Source of the DNA: Mariniflexile maritimum
GTDB taxonomy: Bacteria > Bacteroidota > Bacteroidia > Flavobacteriales > Flavobacteriaceae
Assembly (NCBI RefSeq): GCF_009746565.1
Contig: NZ_WRPN01000003.1
Location: 310,001 to 374,000 of the forward strand
Direction: 5' to 3'
DNA: 64,000 bases
In this document: positions 1-9,195 of the stretch, piece by piece
How the letters are laid out: every line of letters begins with the position of its first letter
Numbering within the stretch: position 1 is the stretch's first letter
Translations under genes and position numbers: made by a program
The notes under the pieces: model-generated
What the model saw: the letters and a program-made list of their open reading frames with translations, nothing else
What the model was told of the DNA's origin: nothing
Database searches by the model: none

Positions 1-1031
1 ACAACCGCATTGTTTGGTGAGGCCGTGAACATAATTTTTCTCTTAGCAATTTCGGCTGTTGCCTGTGCTTGGGTTTTAGCACCAACACTAACTAAATAGG
101 CAAATGCTTGAGCAACACCTGCGTTATAGGCCCCATAAGCCGCTGCACTGTTTAAATACCCTGCGGTAGCAGCATCTAAAGGAACAGGATTGTATGGTAC
201 CGTTGTAAAATGGGGCAAATCGGTAATGTAGGGCACATTCGTAATAACACCCTTTGCGCCTCCCGATGTTAAGCTGGTAACCAAATAAGCAAATGTAGCA
301 TCAAAACCAACACCCACAGCACCCGCACTTGGCGTAATAACATCAGACCCATCACCGCCAGATAGTGCATAGCCCAAAACATCGTTTCCACCAATTTCCG
401 ACAACGTAAAAAAGGTTGGTTTTTTTGCAACTGCATCGCCCAACATGGTTGCCGTTGGACTTGAAGCCATTCTTACAAAGTAAGGATTTGCCGTTTTGGT
501 GGCTAAATTTGCAATATTTCCGTAACCATTAAAAAGCAAATGATAACTTTTTGCACCGGGTACGCCCATATTATTAAATGGTCCCTTTACATTGTTTTTT
601 GCCAAATCTGTTGTAGAAATTTTTGGGCCTATTATAGTTGTTATAGAAACTGGGCCTTTACCACCAAACACCAATCGTGGCGCTACGGTTGAACCAGGTA
701 ATTGCACCCCATTTAAGGCTATACCTCCAAGATTATCGCTCATTAAAGGCTGCGTGAAGGAGCTGTTCCCTAATTCGGCAAAATGTTTGGCCAAAATATT
801 TGGGAAAGAATTTTCCTGAGAGGCCTTAAACAAAGCACTATCTGTAAAACCTGCTGTAAAAGAAGCCCCTATGGCTACATAGTTGGTAAAATCGGCATTA
901 CCAGCGGTTAGTTCAGGTAGCGGCATTACGGGTTCTTCCCTGCTAACGTCTTCAATATCATTACAAGCTGTTAATCCTAACAGGATCGCTATCAGCCATA
1001 TATATTTTGTGTTCATAATGTTCTTTTTCAT
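1..1031 (-). CDS. SGNH/GDSL-type lipoprotein, 3' end cut by window
   Basis: Partial gene running off the left edge. The protein begins MKKNIMNTKY and has a lipobox (LTAC, Cys23), so it is predicted to be a lipoprotein. A block-I-like motif follows (YVAIGASFTAGF, where the family's GDS is GAS but the Ser remains). A GxND-like block (SEIGGNDVLGYAL) lies further on. Both are hallmarks of SGNH hydrolases, which deacylate lipids or glycans. A second ATG at 1016 is also possible. The start at 1031 lies 1 base after the TonB receptor stop, so the two genes are almost certainly co-transcribed. The C-terminal His/Asp block is not visible here. The substrate is unknown. Confidence 0.75.
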   Translation of the reverse strand, partial: MKKNIMNTKYIWLIAILLGLTACNDIEDVSREEPVMPLPELTAGNADFTNYVAIGASFTAGFTDSALFKASQENSFPNILAKHFAELGNSSFTQPLMSDNLGGIALNGVQLPGSTVAPRLVFGGKGPVSITTIIGPKISTTDLAKNNVKGPFNNMGVPGAKSYHLLFNGYGNIANLATKTANPYFVRMASSPTATMLGDAVAKKPTFFTLSEIGGNDVLGYALSGGDGSDVITPSAGAVGVGFDATFAYLVTSLTSGGAKGVITNVPYITDLPHFTTVPYNPVPLDAATAGYLNSAAAYGAYNAGVAQAFAYLVSVGAKTQAQATAEIAKRKIMFTASPNNAV

Positions 1032-1032
1032 T

Positions 1033-3828
1033 TTATAAGTTATTAATTGTCCAAGATACATAGTACATGGATCCTATAAAACCTGTACCAAATGCAGTAA
1101 AATATTCATCACCCAAAAGGTTTGTTGCGCCCGCTTTAAATGTAGATTTGAAACTTGGCACCTTAAAATTAATTTGCGCATCGACTACATGAAATTCTGG
1201 CACAACTCCATTTCCAAAAGTTGCTTCCCAGAAATAATCATCACTAAATCTATAAGCTATATTGAATCCGAAGTTCTTAAACAATTCGGTGTTACCAAAA
1301 GAGGCCTTAAATTTATGTTCTGGCGTGTTGAAATTGGTAGTAAAATCTGGAAATTTATTTTGGTCGAAATCCAATTTTGCATAAGTGTAGCTTCCACTAA
1401 TATCGAAATTACCAAATATTTTAGTGGATACACCAACAGATGCACCGTATGAATTAACATTGGCCGGTGAGTTTGTATAGGTGCTGTACGCCTGAAAATC
1501 GCCATTGGCAATAGCCGCAATTGATAGGCCGTTATCACCAACTGTTCCATAATAAGGGGCTACTACAACTTCTTGGGAAATAAAGTCTTTGTATTTGTTG
1601 TAATAAGCACTCATATCTACAATAATATTACTGAACTTGCCCCTGTAACCAACCTCGGCGGAAGTAACCTGCTCTGGCTTTACCAAACTGGGGTTTGCAA
1701 TAGCATCAGGATTTGTTAATACTGCTGGATTTCCTGTGGCTTGCAGTTCTAATAGCGCACTTCTGGTATAAGAATTATTATAAGCAACACCACCTGTTTG
1801 GGTTATGCTTGATGGTTGCCCTAAAAGCACACCACCACCACTTACGTTAAAAGTCCTTACATACCTATCTAAGTTACTGGGTGCCGCACCCACCAAAATA
1901 GCCCTACCTGCATCTAAACCAATGAATAGGTCTTGGGTTGTTGGATTTCTAAATCCGGTTTGAACGGATGCTCTAATATTATGATTGTTATTAACGGTTA
2001 AACCGGCAGAAAGTCGTGGAGAAAAGAAGCCATCAAAAAATTCGGATTTATCATATCGTATAGAACCTGTAAGTTTTAGTTTTAAGGCTTCATTCAGGTC
2101 TAAGTCTTTTTGGATTTGTGTATAAACGCCATATTCAGAATAACTAATGGACCCATTTTTATCGGTATAGATAGTTCCCGAAGAATTTAGGTCGTATTTT
2201 CTGTAAGAGCCACCTACTTGTATTTCGGCAAAATCTATTAAATGGCTTAGATTATAGTTTCCATCTGCATGATAATAAATAGATGCGTCCTGGAACTTAG
2301 AACCCGTAGTTAAATCTGGGTCGTTTATACTTTTGTTATAGGCATCAATAAACCCTTGGGATCCTGGTAAAAAGCGTCCATTCTCTGCCACTGCTCTAGC
2401 CGCCGCGTGAGCTTGGTCTTCAGTTGCTCCACCCAAAGTAGCTTGCACAAAAGCCCCTGTGTATTGTCCGAACCAGGTTTGGTCGGGCTTCCATGCACGG
2501 TTAATGTTTATTCCTGTAAATACCATGTCATAGGAATCGCCAGCTTTATCAGACACCATATAACCCCTTAAGAAGAAATTATCGTTTTTAATTTCGATTT
2601 TGTGTTGCTGTTGGAAAAAGTTGTCTATGCTATATCGATTGGTGCCTTGGTAGATTGTGGAGCCAGTACCCACTTTACCAACGTACTGGATCTCAAAATC
2701 GTTTTCCCACGGCCTGTAATAAAGTCCCCAATCAGCCTTGATGCTTTTTGCGTCATAATCGGTGAGATCACGTTCATTATAGCCTGTTCTACTTACGTTA
2801 ACCGACGGTACTAAAGCGGATGCCCCCGAAGGTAAAATACCCAAACCTTCAAGTGTTTTAGCAACCCCGTTTATATTTGTAGATACTTCATCGCCATAAA
2901 CGTTTACACCATTATAATTTATATTTGATTGACGGGTACCACCAATCATATCATTATCAACCTCACTTGTTGCAGCCCAATCGGTTCCTTTTAGGTATCC
3001 AAAATTTATTTTAGCGGCAAATTTTTTGCTAAATTTATAGGCTGCACGCATGCTTACATCGGTGTATTCATTATCTCCAGCAGACTTTTGGGAAGTAATA
3101 CCTCTTTTAATAGAAGTACTAATACCTTGGTAGTCGAAAGGATTTTTGCTTCGCATAAATAGGATGCCGTTAAAAGCGTTGGCTCCATAGAGTGCGGAAG
3201 ATGCTCCTGGTAAAAGCTCTACACTCAAAACATCGGTTTCTGTCATACCTATTAAGTTGCCTATTGGAAAATTAAGGGCTGGAGTAGAATTATCCATCCC
3301 ATCTACCAATTGCATAAAGCGGTTGTTTGCAAATGTGGCAAAACCCCTGGTGTTAACCGACTTAAATGTTAAACTATTGGTGTTTACGTCAACGCCTTTT
3401 AAGTTCTCCAAGTCATCATAAAAATCGGCCGATGCCGTATTTTTAATTTCCTTTAGGCCCAATCGCTCCACCGTTACTGGCGATTCAAAAATGCGCTCTG
3501 GAGTTCTGGAGGCCGAAATAACCACTTCGTCGAGTGCCGTTCCTTCTTTAAGAACAAAAGCCAGGGTTTGGTTATTGGCCGTAACCTGTTTTACAACTGT
3601 TTCAAAACCAATACTGCTTGCCCGAACACTAAAAGGCGGAGTTTGGTTAACTGAAATTGAAAAACGACCGTCAAAATCGGTAATGGTGCCTGTTGATGTG
3701 CCCACCAAGATGATGTTTGCCCCTGGGATAGGCTGACCATTATCATCAACAACAGAACCTGAAATTTTTGTTTGAGAGTACATAACTCCACAAAAAAATA
3801 ACAGTAAAAATGGGAAAATTGTTTTCAT
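1033..3828 (-). CDS. TonB-dependent receptor with carboxypeptidase-regulatory-like N-terminal domain
   Basis: A 931-residue outer-membrane receptor. It has a signal peptide (residues 1-18, cut before QTKISGSV), then a CarboxypepD_reg-like beta-sandwich (about 20-105, with GQPIPGANIILVGTSTGT), a plug domain (about 110-230) and a 22-stranded type barrel to the end. Receptors of this class import large substrates with energy from TonB-ExbBD. It lacks the very long architecture of SusC proteins, and no SusD gene follows. Instead the next gene encodes a GDSL-type lipoprotein, which may process the substrate or cap the receptor. The last residues (WTINNL) do not end in the usual Phe. The substrate cannot be told from sequence. 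Confidence 0.9.
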   Translation of the reverse strand: MKTIFPFLLLFFCGVMYSQTKISGSVVDDNGQPIPGANIILVGTSTGTITDFDGRFSISVNQTPPFSVRASSIGFETVVKQVTANNQTLAFVLKEGTALDEVVISASRTPERIFESPVTVERLGLKEIKNTASADFYDDLENLKGVDVNTNSLTFKSVNTRGFATFANNRFMQLVDGMDNSTPALNFPIGNLIGMTETDVLSVELLPGASSALYGANAFNGILFMRSKNPFDYQGISTSIKRGITSQKSAGDNEYTDVSMRAAYKFSKKFAAKINFGYLKGTDWAATSEVDNDMIGGTRQSNINYNGVNVYGDEVSTNINGVAKTLEGLGILPSGASALVPSVNVSRTGYNERDLTDYDAKSIKADWGLYYRPWENDFEIQYVGKVGTGSTIYQGTNRYSIDNFFQQQHKIEIKNDNFFLRGYMVSDKAGDSYDMVFTGININRAWKPDQTWFGQYTGAFVQATLGGATEDQAHAAARAVAENGRFLPGSQGFIDAYNKSINDPDLTTGSKFQDASIYYHADGNYNLSHLIDFAEIQVGGSYRKYDLNSSGTIYTDKNGSISYSEYGVYTQIQKDLDLNEALKLKLTGSIRYDKSEFFDGFFSPRLSAGLTVNNNHNIRASVQTGFRNPTTQDLFIGLDAGRAILVGAAPSNLDRYVRTFNVSGGGVLLGQPSSITQTGGVAYNNSYTRSALLELQATGNPAVLTNPDAIANPSLVKPEQVTSAEVGYRGKFSNIIVDMSAYYNKYKDFISQEVVVAPYYGTVGDNGLSIAAIANGDFQAYSTYTNSPANVNSYGASVGVSTKIFGNFDISGSYTYAKLDFDQNKFPDFTTNFNTPEHKFKASFGNTELFKNFGFNIAYRFSDDYFWEATFGNGVVPEFHVVDAQINFKVPSFKSTFKAGATNLLGDEYFTAFGTGFIGSMYYVSWTINNL

Positions 3829-3983
3829 GTATTTTATTAAGTTAGTTTTTAGAACAACAATATATATATATAAATTATTACTTGTATATAAAATTGCAAA
3901 AAAATTATGCGCGCATAGAATGATTTAACAAAAAAAGGTGCAAAAAACTACTTTATTCGCAATGAAGACCGCGATAAAAAGAA

Positions 3984-4015
3984 ATTGCCATAACGGTTAT
4001 TGAAGTTATGGCAAT
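3984..4015 (-). terminator. Rho-independent terminator after glmS
   Basis: An 11-bp perfect stem (3984-3994 with 4005-4015) with a 10-base loop lies about 30 bases past the glmS stop. It is followed on the minus strand by a T-rich stretch (TTTCTTTTT). Confidence 0.75.
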
Positions 4016-4044
4016 GTATGAGTTGAAGTTGTAAAGCTTTAAAA

Positions 4045-5892
4045 TCACTCTACCGTTACAGATTTTGCTAGGTTACGTGGCTGATCGACATTTTTACCCA
4101 ACAATACAGCAATGTGATAGGACAATAACTGCAAGGGTATGGTTGTTAATAAAGGCGACAAGGATTCTAAAGTATCTGGAACCTCAATAACATGGTCGGC
4201 TAAATCCCTAACCTGGGTGTCGCCTTCGGTAACAATCCCAATTATTTTACCTTTTCTTGACTTTATTTCTTGAATGTTGCTCACTACTTTTTCATAATGC
4301 CCCTTTTTGGTTGCTATCACAACAATAGGCATATTCTCGTCAATTAAGGCAATGGGGCCGTGTTTCATCTCAGCAGCAGGATAGCCTTCGGCGTGTATGT
4401 ATGAAATCTCCTTTAATTTCAATGCGCCCTCTAGGGCTACCGGAAAGTTATAACCCCTTCCTAAATAGATGCAATTACGGGAGTCTTTATAAATTTCGGC
4501 AATCTTTTTAATATGGGCATCCAATTTTAAAGCTTCTTCAACTTTTTTAGGAATCATTTCCAGCTCAAGCAAATGATGTCTAAAATCGGAACTGCTAATC
4601 GTACCTTTTGCCCTTGATAAACGCAACGCCATTAAGGTTAACACGGTAATTTGTGTTGTGAACGCTTTAGTTGATGCCACCCCAATTTCTGGACCGGCGT
4701 GGGTATAGGCCCCTGCATCGCTTTCGCGAGCTATGGATGAACCTACCACGTTACAAACCCCAAAAACAAACGCTCCTTTAGATTTTGCCAATTTTATGGC
4801 CGCCAAGGTATCGGCCGTTTCGCCAGATTGCGAAATGGCAATAACCACATCTTTTTCGGTTATTACAGGATTTCTATATCTAAATTCTGAGGCATACTCT
4901 ACTTCTACAGGAATTCGTGCCAAATCTTCAAAAATATATTCTGCCACCAAACCAGCGTGCCACGATGTACCACATGCCACTATAATAATACGGTCGGCAT
5001 TGAGGAATTTTTTCATATTATCTTCCACTCCAGCCATTTTTATAATGGCCTCGTTTCTTAAAAGGCGTCCTCTATATGTATCGGTGATGGCTTTTGGTTG
5101 TTCATGGATTTCCTTGAGCATAAAATGGTCGTACCCGCCTTTTTCAATTTGCTCAAGGTTAAGTTGAAGTTCCTGAACGTAGGGATCAACTAAAGAATCG
5201 TCCTTGATTTTTCTAACTTTTATATCTTTATGAAACCTAATAATGGCCATTTCCTCGTCTTCAAGATAAATGGCATTTTTAGTGTATTCCAAAAACGGGG
5301 AAGCATCACTAGCGATAAAAAACTCATCTTCGCCAACTCCAACCGCTAAAGGGCTTCCTAAACGGGCCACCACAATTTCTTCTGGTTTATTTTTATCGAA
5401 AACAGCTATGGCATAAGCTCCAACTACTTGGTTTAAAGCTATTTGTACCGCTTTCCCGAGTTTAACGTTTTCCTGTTTTTTAACATCTTCAATTAGGTTG
5501 ATGAGCACTTCGGTATCGGTATCAGACTTGAAGGTATAACCACGTGCCATCAACTCTTTTTTTAGCGAACCGTAATTTTCAATGATTCCGTTATGGATGA
5601 TAACCAATTCACCGGAATTGGAGATATGCGGATGCGAGTTTACATCATTCGGTACCCCATGGGTTGCCCATCGGGTATGGCCAATACCTACGCTTCCATG
5701 TTTTGAAATTTGTACATCGGCTAGGGCTTCCAAATCGGATACCTTGCCCTTTGTTTTACATACTTTAAGGTCGGTGCCATCAAAAAGGGCAATACCAGCG
5801 CTATCATATCCTCTATACTCTAATCGCTTAAGCCCCTCGATTACAATAGGGTATGCTTCTCTTGTTCCTATATATCCTACAATTCCACACAT
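4045..5892 (-). CDS. glmS: Glutamine--fructose-6-phosphate aminotransferase (isomerizing)
   Basis: Makes glucosamine-6-phosphate from fructose-6-phosphate and glutamine, the first step toward UDP-GlcNAc for peptidoglycan and lipopolysaccharide. The 615 residues match the family length. The N-terminal Cys2 (MCGIVGYIG) is the glutaminase nucleophile. The class-II amidotransferase domain covers about 1-230. Two SIS sugar-isomerase domains follow (about 290-600, with the motifs ACGTSWHAG and SQSGETADT). The C-terminus ends in NLAKSVTVE, as is typical. It is the last gene of a minus-strand row with the DUF4270 and GT5-like genes. A -7-like box (CATATTTG on the minus strand, 5927-5934) suggests a promoter of its own. 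Confidence 0.98.
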   Translation of the reverse strand: MCGIVGYIGTREAYPIVIEGLKRLEYRGYDSAGIALFDGTDLKVCKTKGKVSDLEALADVQISKHGSVGIGHTRWATHGVPNDVNSHPHISNSGELVIIHNGIIENYGSLKKELMARGYTFKSDTDTEVLINLIEDVKKQENVKLGKAVQIALNQVVGAYAIAVFDKNKPEEIVVARLGSPLAVGVGEDEFFIASDASPFLEYTKNAIYLEDEEMAIIRFHKDIKVRKIKDDSLVDPYVQELQLNLEQIEKGGYDHFMLKEIHEQPKAITDTYRGRLLRNEAIIKMAGVEDNMKKFLNADRIIIVACGTSWHAGLVAEYIFEDLARIPVEVEYASEFRYRNPVITEKDVVIAISQSGETADTLAAIKLAKSKGAFVFGVCNVVGSSIARESDAGAYTHAGPEIGVASTKAFTTQITVLTLMALRLSRAKGTISSSDFRHHLLELEMIPKKVEEALKLDAHIKKIAEIYKDSRNCIYLGRGYNFPVALEGALKLKEISYIHAEGYPAAEMKHGPIALIDENMPIVVIATKKGHYEKVVSNIQEIKSRKGKIIGIVTEGDTQVRDLADHVIEVPDTLESLSPLLTTIPLQLLSYHIAVLLGKNVDQPRNLAKSVTVE

Positions 5893-5926
5893 AATTTTTA
5901 ATTTGATTTGGGTTTTAAATTCAACG

Positions 5927-5934
5927 CAAATATG
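5927..5934 (-). promoter_or_regulatory. Candidate -7 box upstream of glmS
   Basis: CATATTTG on the minus strand matches the Bacteroidota -7 consensus TAnnTTTG at all but one defined position, about 35 bases before the glmS start. I see no clear -33 TTG. Confidence 0.35.
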
Positions 5935-6058
5935 TAAAATAAAATATTACCGACAGATAATAATTATATAAAGTCCAATTATATACGATGAAATTCACTC
6001 TTTAAATAAAATCAGGAATAAATTTTCGTTTTAATAAGGTAAAAATGAATTTGAAACA

Positions 6059-7789
6059 CTATTTGGGCGCTGTAAAAAACACTTGTAAGGTCATTTTTGC
6101 AGCATCTGAAGTGTTGGTACCCCTTAAAACAGTACCTCTTGGCGTTATTACTGCTGCCGCAGGAATTGCAGTTACTTCACCGCCAATGTTCAATAATTTA
6201 GCACTATTTACTTGGTTCACATTGCTTGAAAGTACTAACCCAATTTTAATATCATCGTTGGATGCATCTCTAAGTAAAATATTGTTCAAGTGTTCGGTAA
6301 GGTGTATTTTGTATTTTGAAACACCTGCTGCATCGGTTTGCCGTTGCCCTAAATGAAAATAAGTTGAGTTGAACGGATCGGCAGTATTGTTTGTGGTAGG
6401 GTCAAAACCATAATCTGTTAACGTTGTGTTGTTTTTAATATCGTAAGCGAACAACCTGTCGTATTTATGGTAGGCATCGCCATTGGCATAGGGCCCTTGT
6501 GTAGCCATATCTTTATCCTCATACACGGTTAAAATGGCATCGTTTATTAAGCGCTTTAGCTTATAATTACCTGTAATGGCATCTTTTTTATATCCTCCGT
6601 TACCGTCGGACACGCGGTAGGTTTTTTTGAAATAGTCCAATGCTGAAACGGTGCTGCTATTTCCGTTTTCATCGGTATAGACTTTTTGTCCGCTAAACAA
6701 ATCTACTACGGCCATCGCGCCTTCGGCCCCTTTTAAGTAAAGTTTGCTATCGCCCAAAACCGGATCGCCAGATGCCAAGGGCTGGGTAAAATTATTAGTA
6801 AACGTATTTAATATATTACCGCCTTTAAAATTTAGCACATAGGTTCCTTTTATACGCGCCCCCCCTTCGGTTGTAGGGTTTTTAGTGTAATTAATGGTGA
6901 TGTTTGCGTTTGTTCCCGACAGGTTCAACAAAATCATGTTGCCCTTACCATCTATGGCCTCGGCTTTAAAATACAAGCCCCTAAAATAATTTTTAAAACT
7001 ACTTGCATTGCTTAATTCGGTTGCGCCACCTTTGTCTATAATGGCTGCTTGCCAAAAAGCGGTGCTTAACGACACATTTAAAGCGGGCGCCGATTGGGTT
7101 GTAACCGCTGCATCGCCTTCGCCAGTGGTGGTTTTAATTGGGTCGCTACTTGGTTTAAAAGAGGTGTTTTCATAAATAAGTTCTCCTTTAAAGTCATCAA
7201 AATTTATTAATGAAGCCCCGTTGAGTACAAAGTTATTGGTAGCGTTTAAACTGCCCTCGGCCCTAGAATAATAATTTTGCTGGTCGCCAGTTGGCAAATT
7301 AGGATCGAAGTCCCTTAAAAAATAGTTGTTTTTATAAATAGTTAGCTTCATTGGGTTGATGGAACCATCGGGGTTTTTTCCGTATAGAGAATCGGAAATG
7401 GTGTAGGTAGAATTTCCATCAACAACACCCGTAACCCGACTGTAATAAGGTATGTTCAAAATAACCGACTCTACTTGAGGGTTGGTACCAAAATCTGGGT
7501 TATAGGTAACAGGTAGTAGCTGTGTAACAATACTTGCGGTGGTTTGCCCAAAAGCTGGATCGTTATAAACACCCAATAAATTTGATGGCAGGCCGTTAAT
7601 TTGTACTGCCTCCAACTTTTTATTATAGGCTACTATTTGAAAAAGTTCGGTGTTGGTATTAAAATTGGTGTTTTCTTCACCTAAAACATCGCTTTCTAGA
7701 ACGGCGTAATCTTTGTCGCAGGCTATAAACAATAAAACAATGGCAAGGGAAACTATGGGAAATCTTAGGGCTTTAACGGTATTTTTCAT
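6059..7789 (-). CDS. DUF4270 family lipoprotein
   Basis: A 576-residue predicted lipoprotein with a signal peptide and lipobox (LLFIAC, Cys24), followed by [21 protein letters not shown]. This start and the repeated Asn/Thr-rich beta-strand pattern are typical of DUF4270 proteins. These are widespread in Flavobacteriia, commonly sit beside glycogen-synthase-like and glmS genes, and have no established function. It lies 24 bases after the GT5-like gene and is likely in the same transcript. It is probably surface-exposed or periplasmic on the outer membrane. No catalytic motif is visible. Confidence 0.8.
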   Translation of the reverse strand: MKNTVKALRFPIVSLAIVLLFIACDKDYAVLESDVLGEENTNFNTNTELFQIVAYNKKLEAVQINGLPSNLLGVYNDPAFGQTTASIVTQLLPVTYNPDFGTNPQVESVILNIPYYSRVTGVVDGNSTYTISDSLYGKNPDGSINPMKLTIYKNNYFLRDFDPNLPTGDQQNYYSRAEGSLNATNNFVLNGASLINFDDFKGELIYENTSFKPSSDPIKTTTGEGDAAVTTQSAPALNVSLSTAFWQAAIIDKGGATELSNASSFKNYFRGLYFKAEAIDGKGNMILLNLSGTNANITINYTKNPTTEGGARIKGTYVLNFKGGNILNTFTNNFTQPLASGDPVLGDSKLYLKGAEGAMAVVDLFSGQKVYTDENGNSSTVSALDYFKKTYRVSDGNGGYKKDAITGNYKLKRLINDAILTVYEDKDMATQGPYANGDAYHKYDRLFAYDIKNNTTLTDYGFDPTTNNTADPFNSTYFHLGQRQTDAAGVSKYKIHLTEHLNNILLRDASNDDIKIGLVLSSNVNQVNSAKLLNIGGEVTAIPAAAVITPRGTVLRGTNTSDAAKMTLQVFFTAPK

Positions 7790-7813
7790 ATAATATTTTA
7801 ACGAACAGATGGG

Positions 7814-8623
7814 TTAGCTTAATACGTTGGCATTAAAAAATGCTTTGTAGGCTTCGCCAAATTCTTCTTTATTTTTGTATTCTAAAACAGGTTTATTTGA
7901 TGCGTTTAAGTAGGCTTCCAATTCTTTGGGCATGTTTTCAGACCCAACAATCAAGGCATCGGAATAATCGATGGCTACTTTCATTAAATTTACATACGAT
8001 GGTTCTTCCAAAACTTTAATGGCCTCTTCTTTTATGTTGTCAAATTTAACCTTATTAAACATATCTTTATTTAAGGTATTGTTAAAACTTTGATTATAAA
8101 CGGAAGTTACTATTTTGCTATCGCTAAACAGGGGCTCATCTTTATAATATTCCTTGAGATAAATGGGCAATAAGGCTGCCAACCAACCGTGAACGTGTAT
8201 AATATCGGGCGACCAATTTAATTTTTTTACTGTTTCAATAACGCCTTTTGCGAAAAAGATGGCACGTTCGTCGTTATCGGGAAACAAACTTCCCTCCTCA
8301 TCCGTCAAGGTTGCTTTTCTTTTAAAATATTCGTCGTTATCAATAAAATAAACCTGGATGCGTTCTTTGGGAATTGAAGCTACCTTAATAATAAGTGGCA
8401 TATCCAAATCGTTGATCACTAAATTAATACCGGAAAGCCTTATGACCTCGTGCAATTGATGGCGACGCTCGTTAATGTTGCCGTACCGTGGCATAAAGAT
8501 GCGTATCTGTCCTCCTTGTTGGTTCACCAGTCTGGGCGCTTCAAAAGACATTGAAGAAATTTCGGTTTCTGGTAAATACGGCATTACTTCAGATGATACA
8601 TATAATATCCTCTTATCTTTCAT
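7814..8623 (-). CDS. Glycogen/starch synthase-like protein, GT5 N-terminal domain only
   Basis: A 269-residue protein matching only the N-terminal half of GlgA (full enzymes are about 480 residues). It opens with ILYVSSEVMPYL and keeps FMPRYG and DIIHVHGWLAALLP. Two features of active enzymes are missing. The ADP-glucose-binding KxGGL loop after SEVMP is replaced by PETEISSMSFEAP, and the HxHDW motif reads HVHGW. The second Rossmann domain is absent, and only 24 bases separate the stop from the next gene, so this is not recent decay. Similar short proteins next to panC and DUF4270 are familiar in Flavobacteriia. A regulatory or binding role is more likely than glycogen synthesis (inference). 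The start codon abuts the tandem repeat at 8621-8887. Confidence 0.75.
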   Translation of the reverse strand: MKDKRILYVSSEVMPYLPETEISSMSFEAPRLVNQQGGQIRIFMPRYGNINERRHQLHEVIRLSGINLVINDLDMPLIIKVASIPKERIQVYFIDNDEYFKRKATLTDEEGSLFPDNDERAIFFAKGVIETVKKLNWSPDIIHVHGWLAALLPIYLKEYYKDEPLFSDSKIVTSVYNQSFNNTLNKDMFNKVKFDNIKEEAIKVLEEPSYVNLMKVAIDYSDALIVGSENMPKELEAYLNASNKPVLEYKNKEEFGEAYKAFFNANVLS

Positions 8624-8887
8624 GTGTTCAATTTTATTGTTTTTTAACGGTCACATGGTGCTTCCATATCATAATCTCGTAAAATATCAAAATTTCGTAA
8701 TGGAAGGTTCATGTGTTCAATTTTATTGTTTTTTAACGGTCACATGGTGCTTCCATATTATAATCTCGCAAAATATCAAAATTTCGTAATGGAAGGTTCA
8801 TGTGTTCAATTTTATTGTTTTTTAACGGTCACATGGTGCTTCCATATCATAATCTCGCAAAATATCAAAATTTCGTAATGGAAGGTT
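8621..8887. repeat. Three tandem 89-bp repeats at the start of the GT5-like gene
   Basis: Three head-to-tail copies, each exactly 89 bp: 8621-8709, 8710-8798 and 8799-8887. They differ at only two positions in the unit (c/t at 8670, 8759 and 8848; t/c at 8680, 8769 and 8858). The array begins exactly at the start codon of the gene at 7814-8623, so the unit carries that gene's upstream region. Each unit also holds inverted arms CTTCCAT/ATGGAAG. No spacers vary, so it is not a CRISPR array. Confidence 0.97.
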
Positions 8888-8890
8888 CAT
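8644..8890 (-). other. Three tandem 22-codon mini-ORFs inside the 89-bp repeats
   Basis: On the minus strand each repeat holds an ATG followed by 22 codons and TAA: 8890-8822, 8801-8733 and 8712-8644. The peptides begin MNLPLRNFDI and end EAPCDR. The two sites that vary between copies are one synonymous change (Leu TTA/TTG) and one Asp/Asn change, so the frame is intact in all three. Each stop is followed by 20 AT-rich bases (AAAACAATAAAATTGAACAC) and then the next ATG, the last being the start of the GT5-like gene. They could be leader peptides or upstream ORFs, or simply a by-product of duplication. Translation is unproven. Confidence 0.3.
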
Positions 8891-9195
8891 GCATTTCTAC
8901 TTATTCTTTTTATTCTTTCTTTCGTACACATACCACACTCACCTAATCATTTTTAAGTATGATTAAAATGTTGGTTAGGTATTTCATATAAAGCAAATTA
9001 TTGTGTTTTTAATGGTCGGTTATCATGCACTTGTGGGCATTGTTGCATACGGTTGGTGTTGGTTCATGCTCATTTCATAGGATTGTTTTTGGCATATTTT
9101 TGAGAATTCGAAATAAAAAACACGCAAAAGTACAAAATTTTATGCAGATTGATTGTAAAATCTTAAGTTTGCACCCATTAATTTTAAATTGAAAC
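8891..9195. other. Intergenic region between the repeat array and panC
   Basis: About 300 bases with no credible ORF or RNA gene. The only feature I can support is the panC promoter-like box near its right end. It is the divergent control region for the GT5-like gene and panC. Confidence 0.6.
9164..9171 (+). promoter_or_regulatory. -7 promoter box for panC
   Basis: TAAGTTTG is a full match to the Bacteroidota TAnnTTTG box, 24 bases before the panC GTG start. No perfect -33 TTG at the ideal distance is visible. Confidence 0.5.

Noticed and set aside
3829-3900. Promoter of the large TonB receptor in the TATATATA stretch
   Set aside because: The region is AT-repetitive and gives several weak matches; none fits TAnnTTTG with a proper TTG spacing.
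4733-5167. Plus-strand ORF of 144 codons inside glmS
   Set aside because: It is entirely antisense to a well-conserved gene and has low-complexity Ser/Thr-rich composition typical of shadow frames.
7790-7813. Decayed remainder of a full-length glycogen synthase
   Set aside because: Only 24 bases separate the short gene from DUF4270, so no second-domain remnant can be present.
8621-8887. Possible CRISPR array
   Set aside because: The 89-bp units are joined head to tail with no variable spacers, and no cas gene is in the window.
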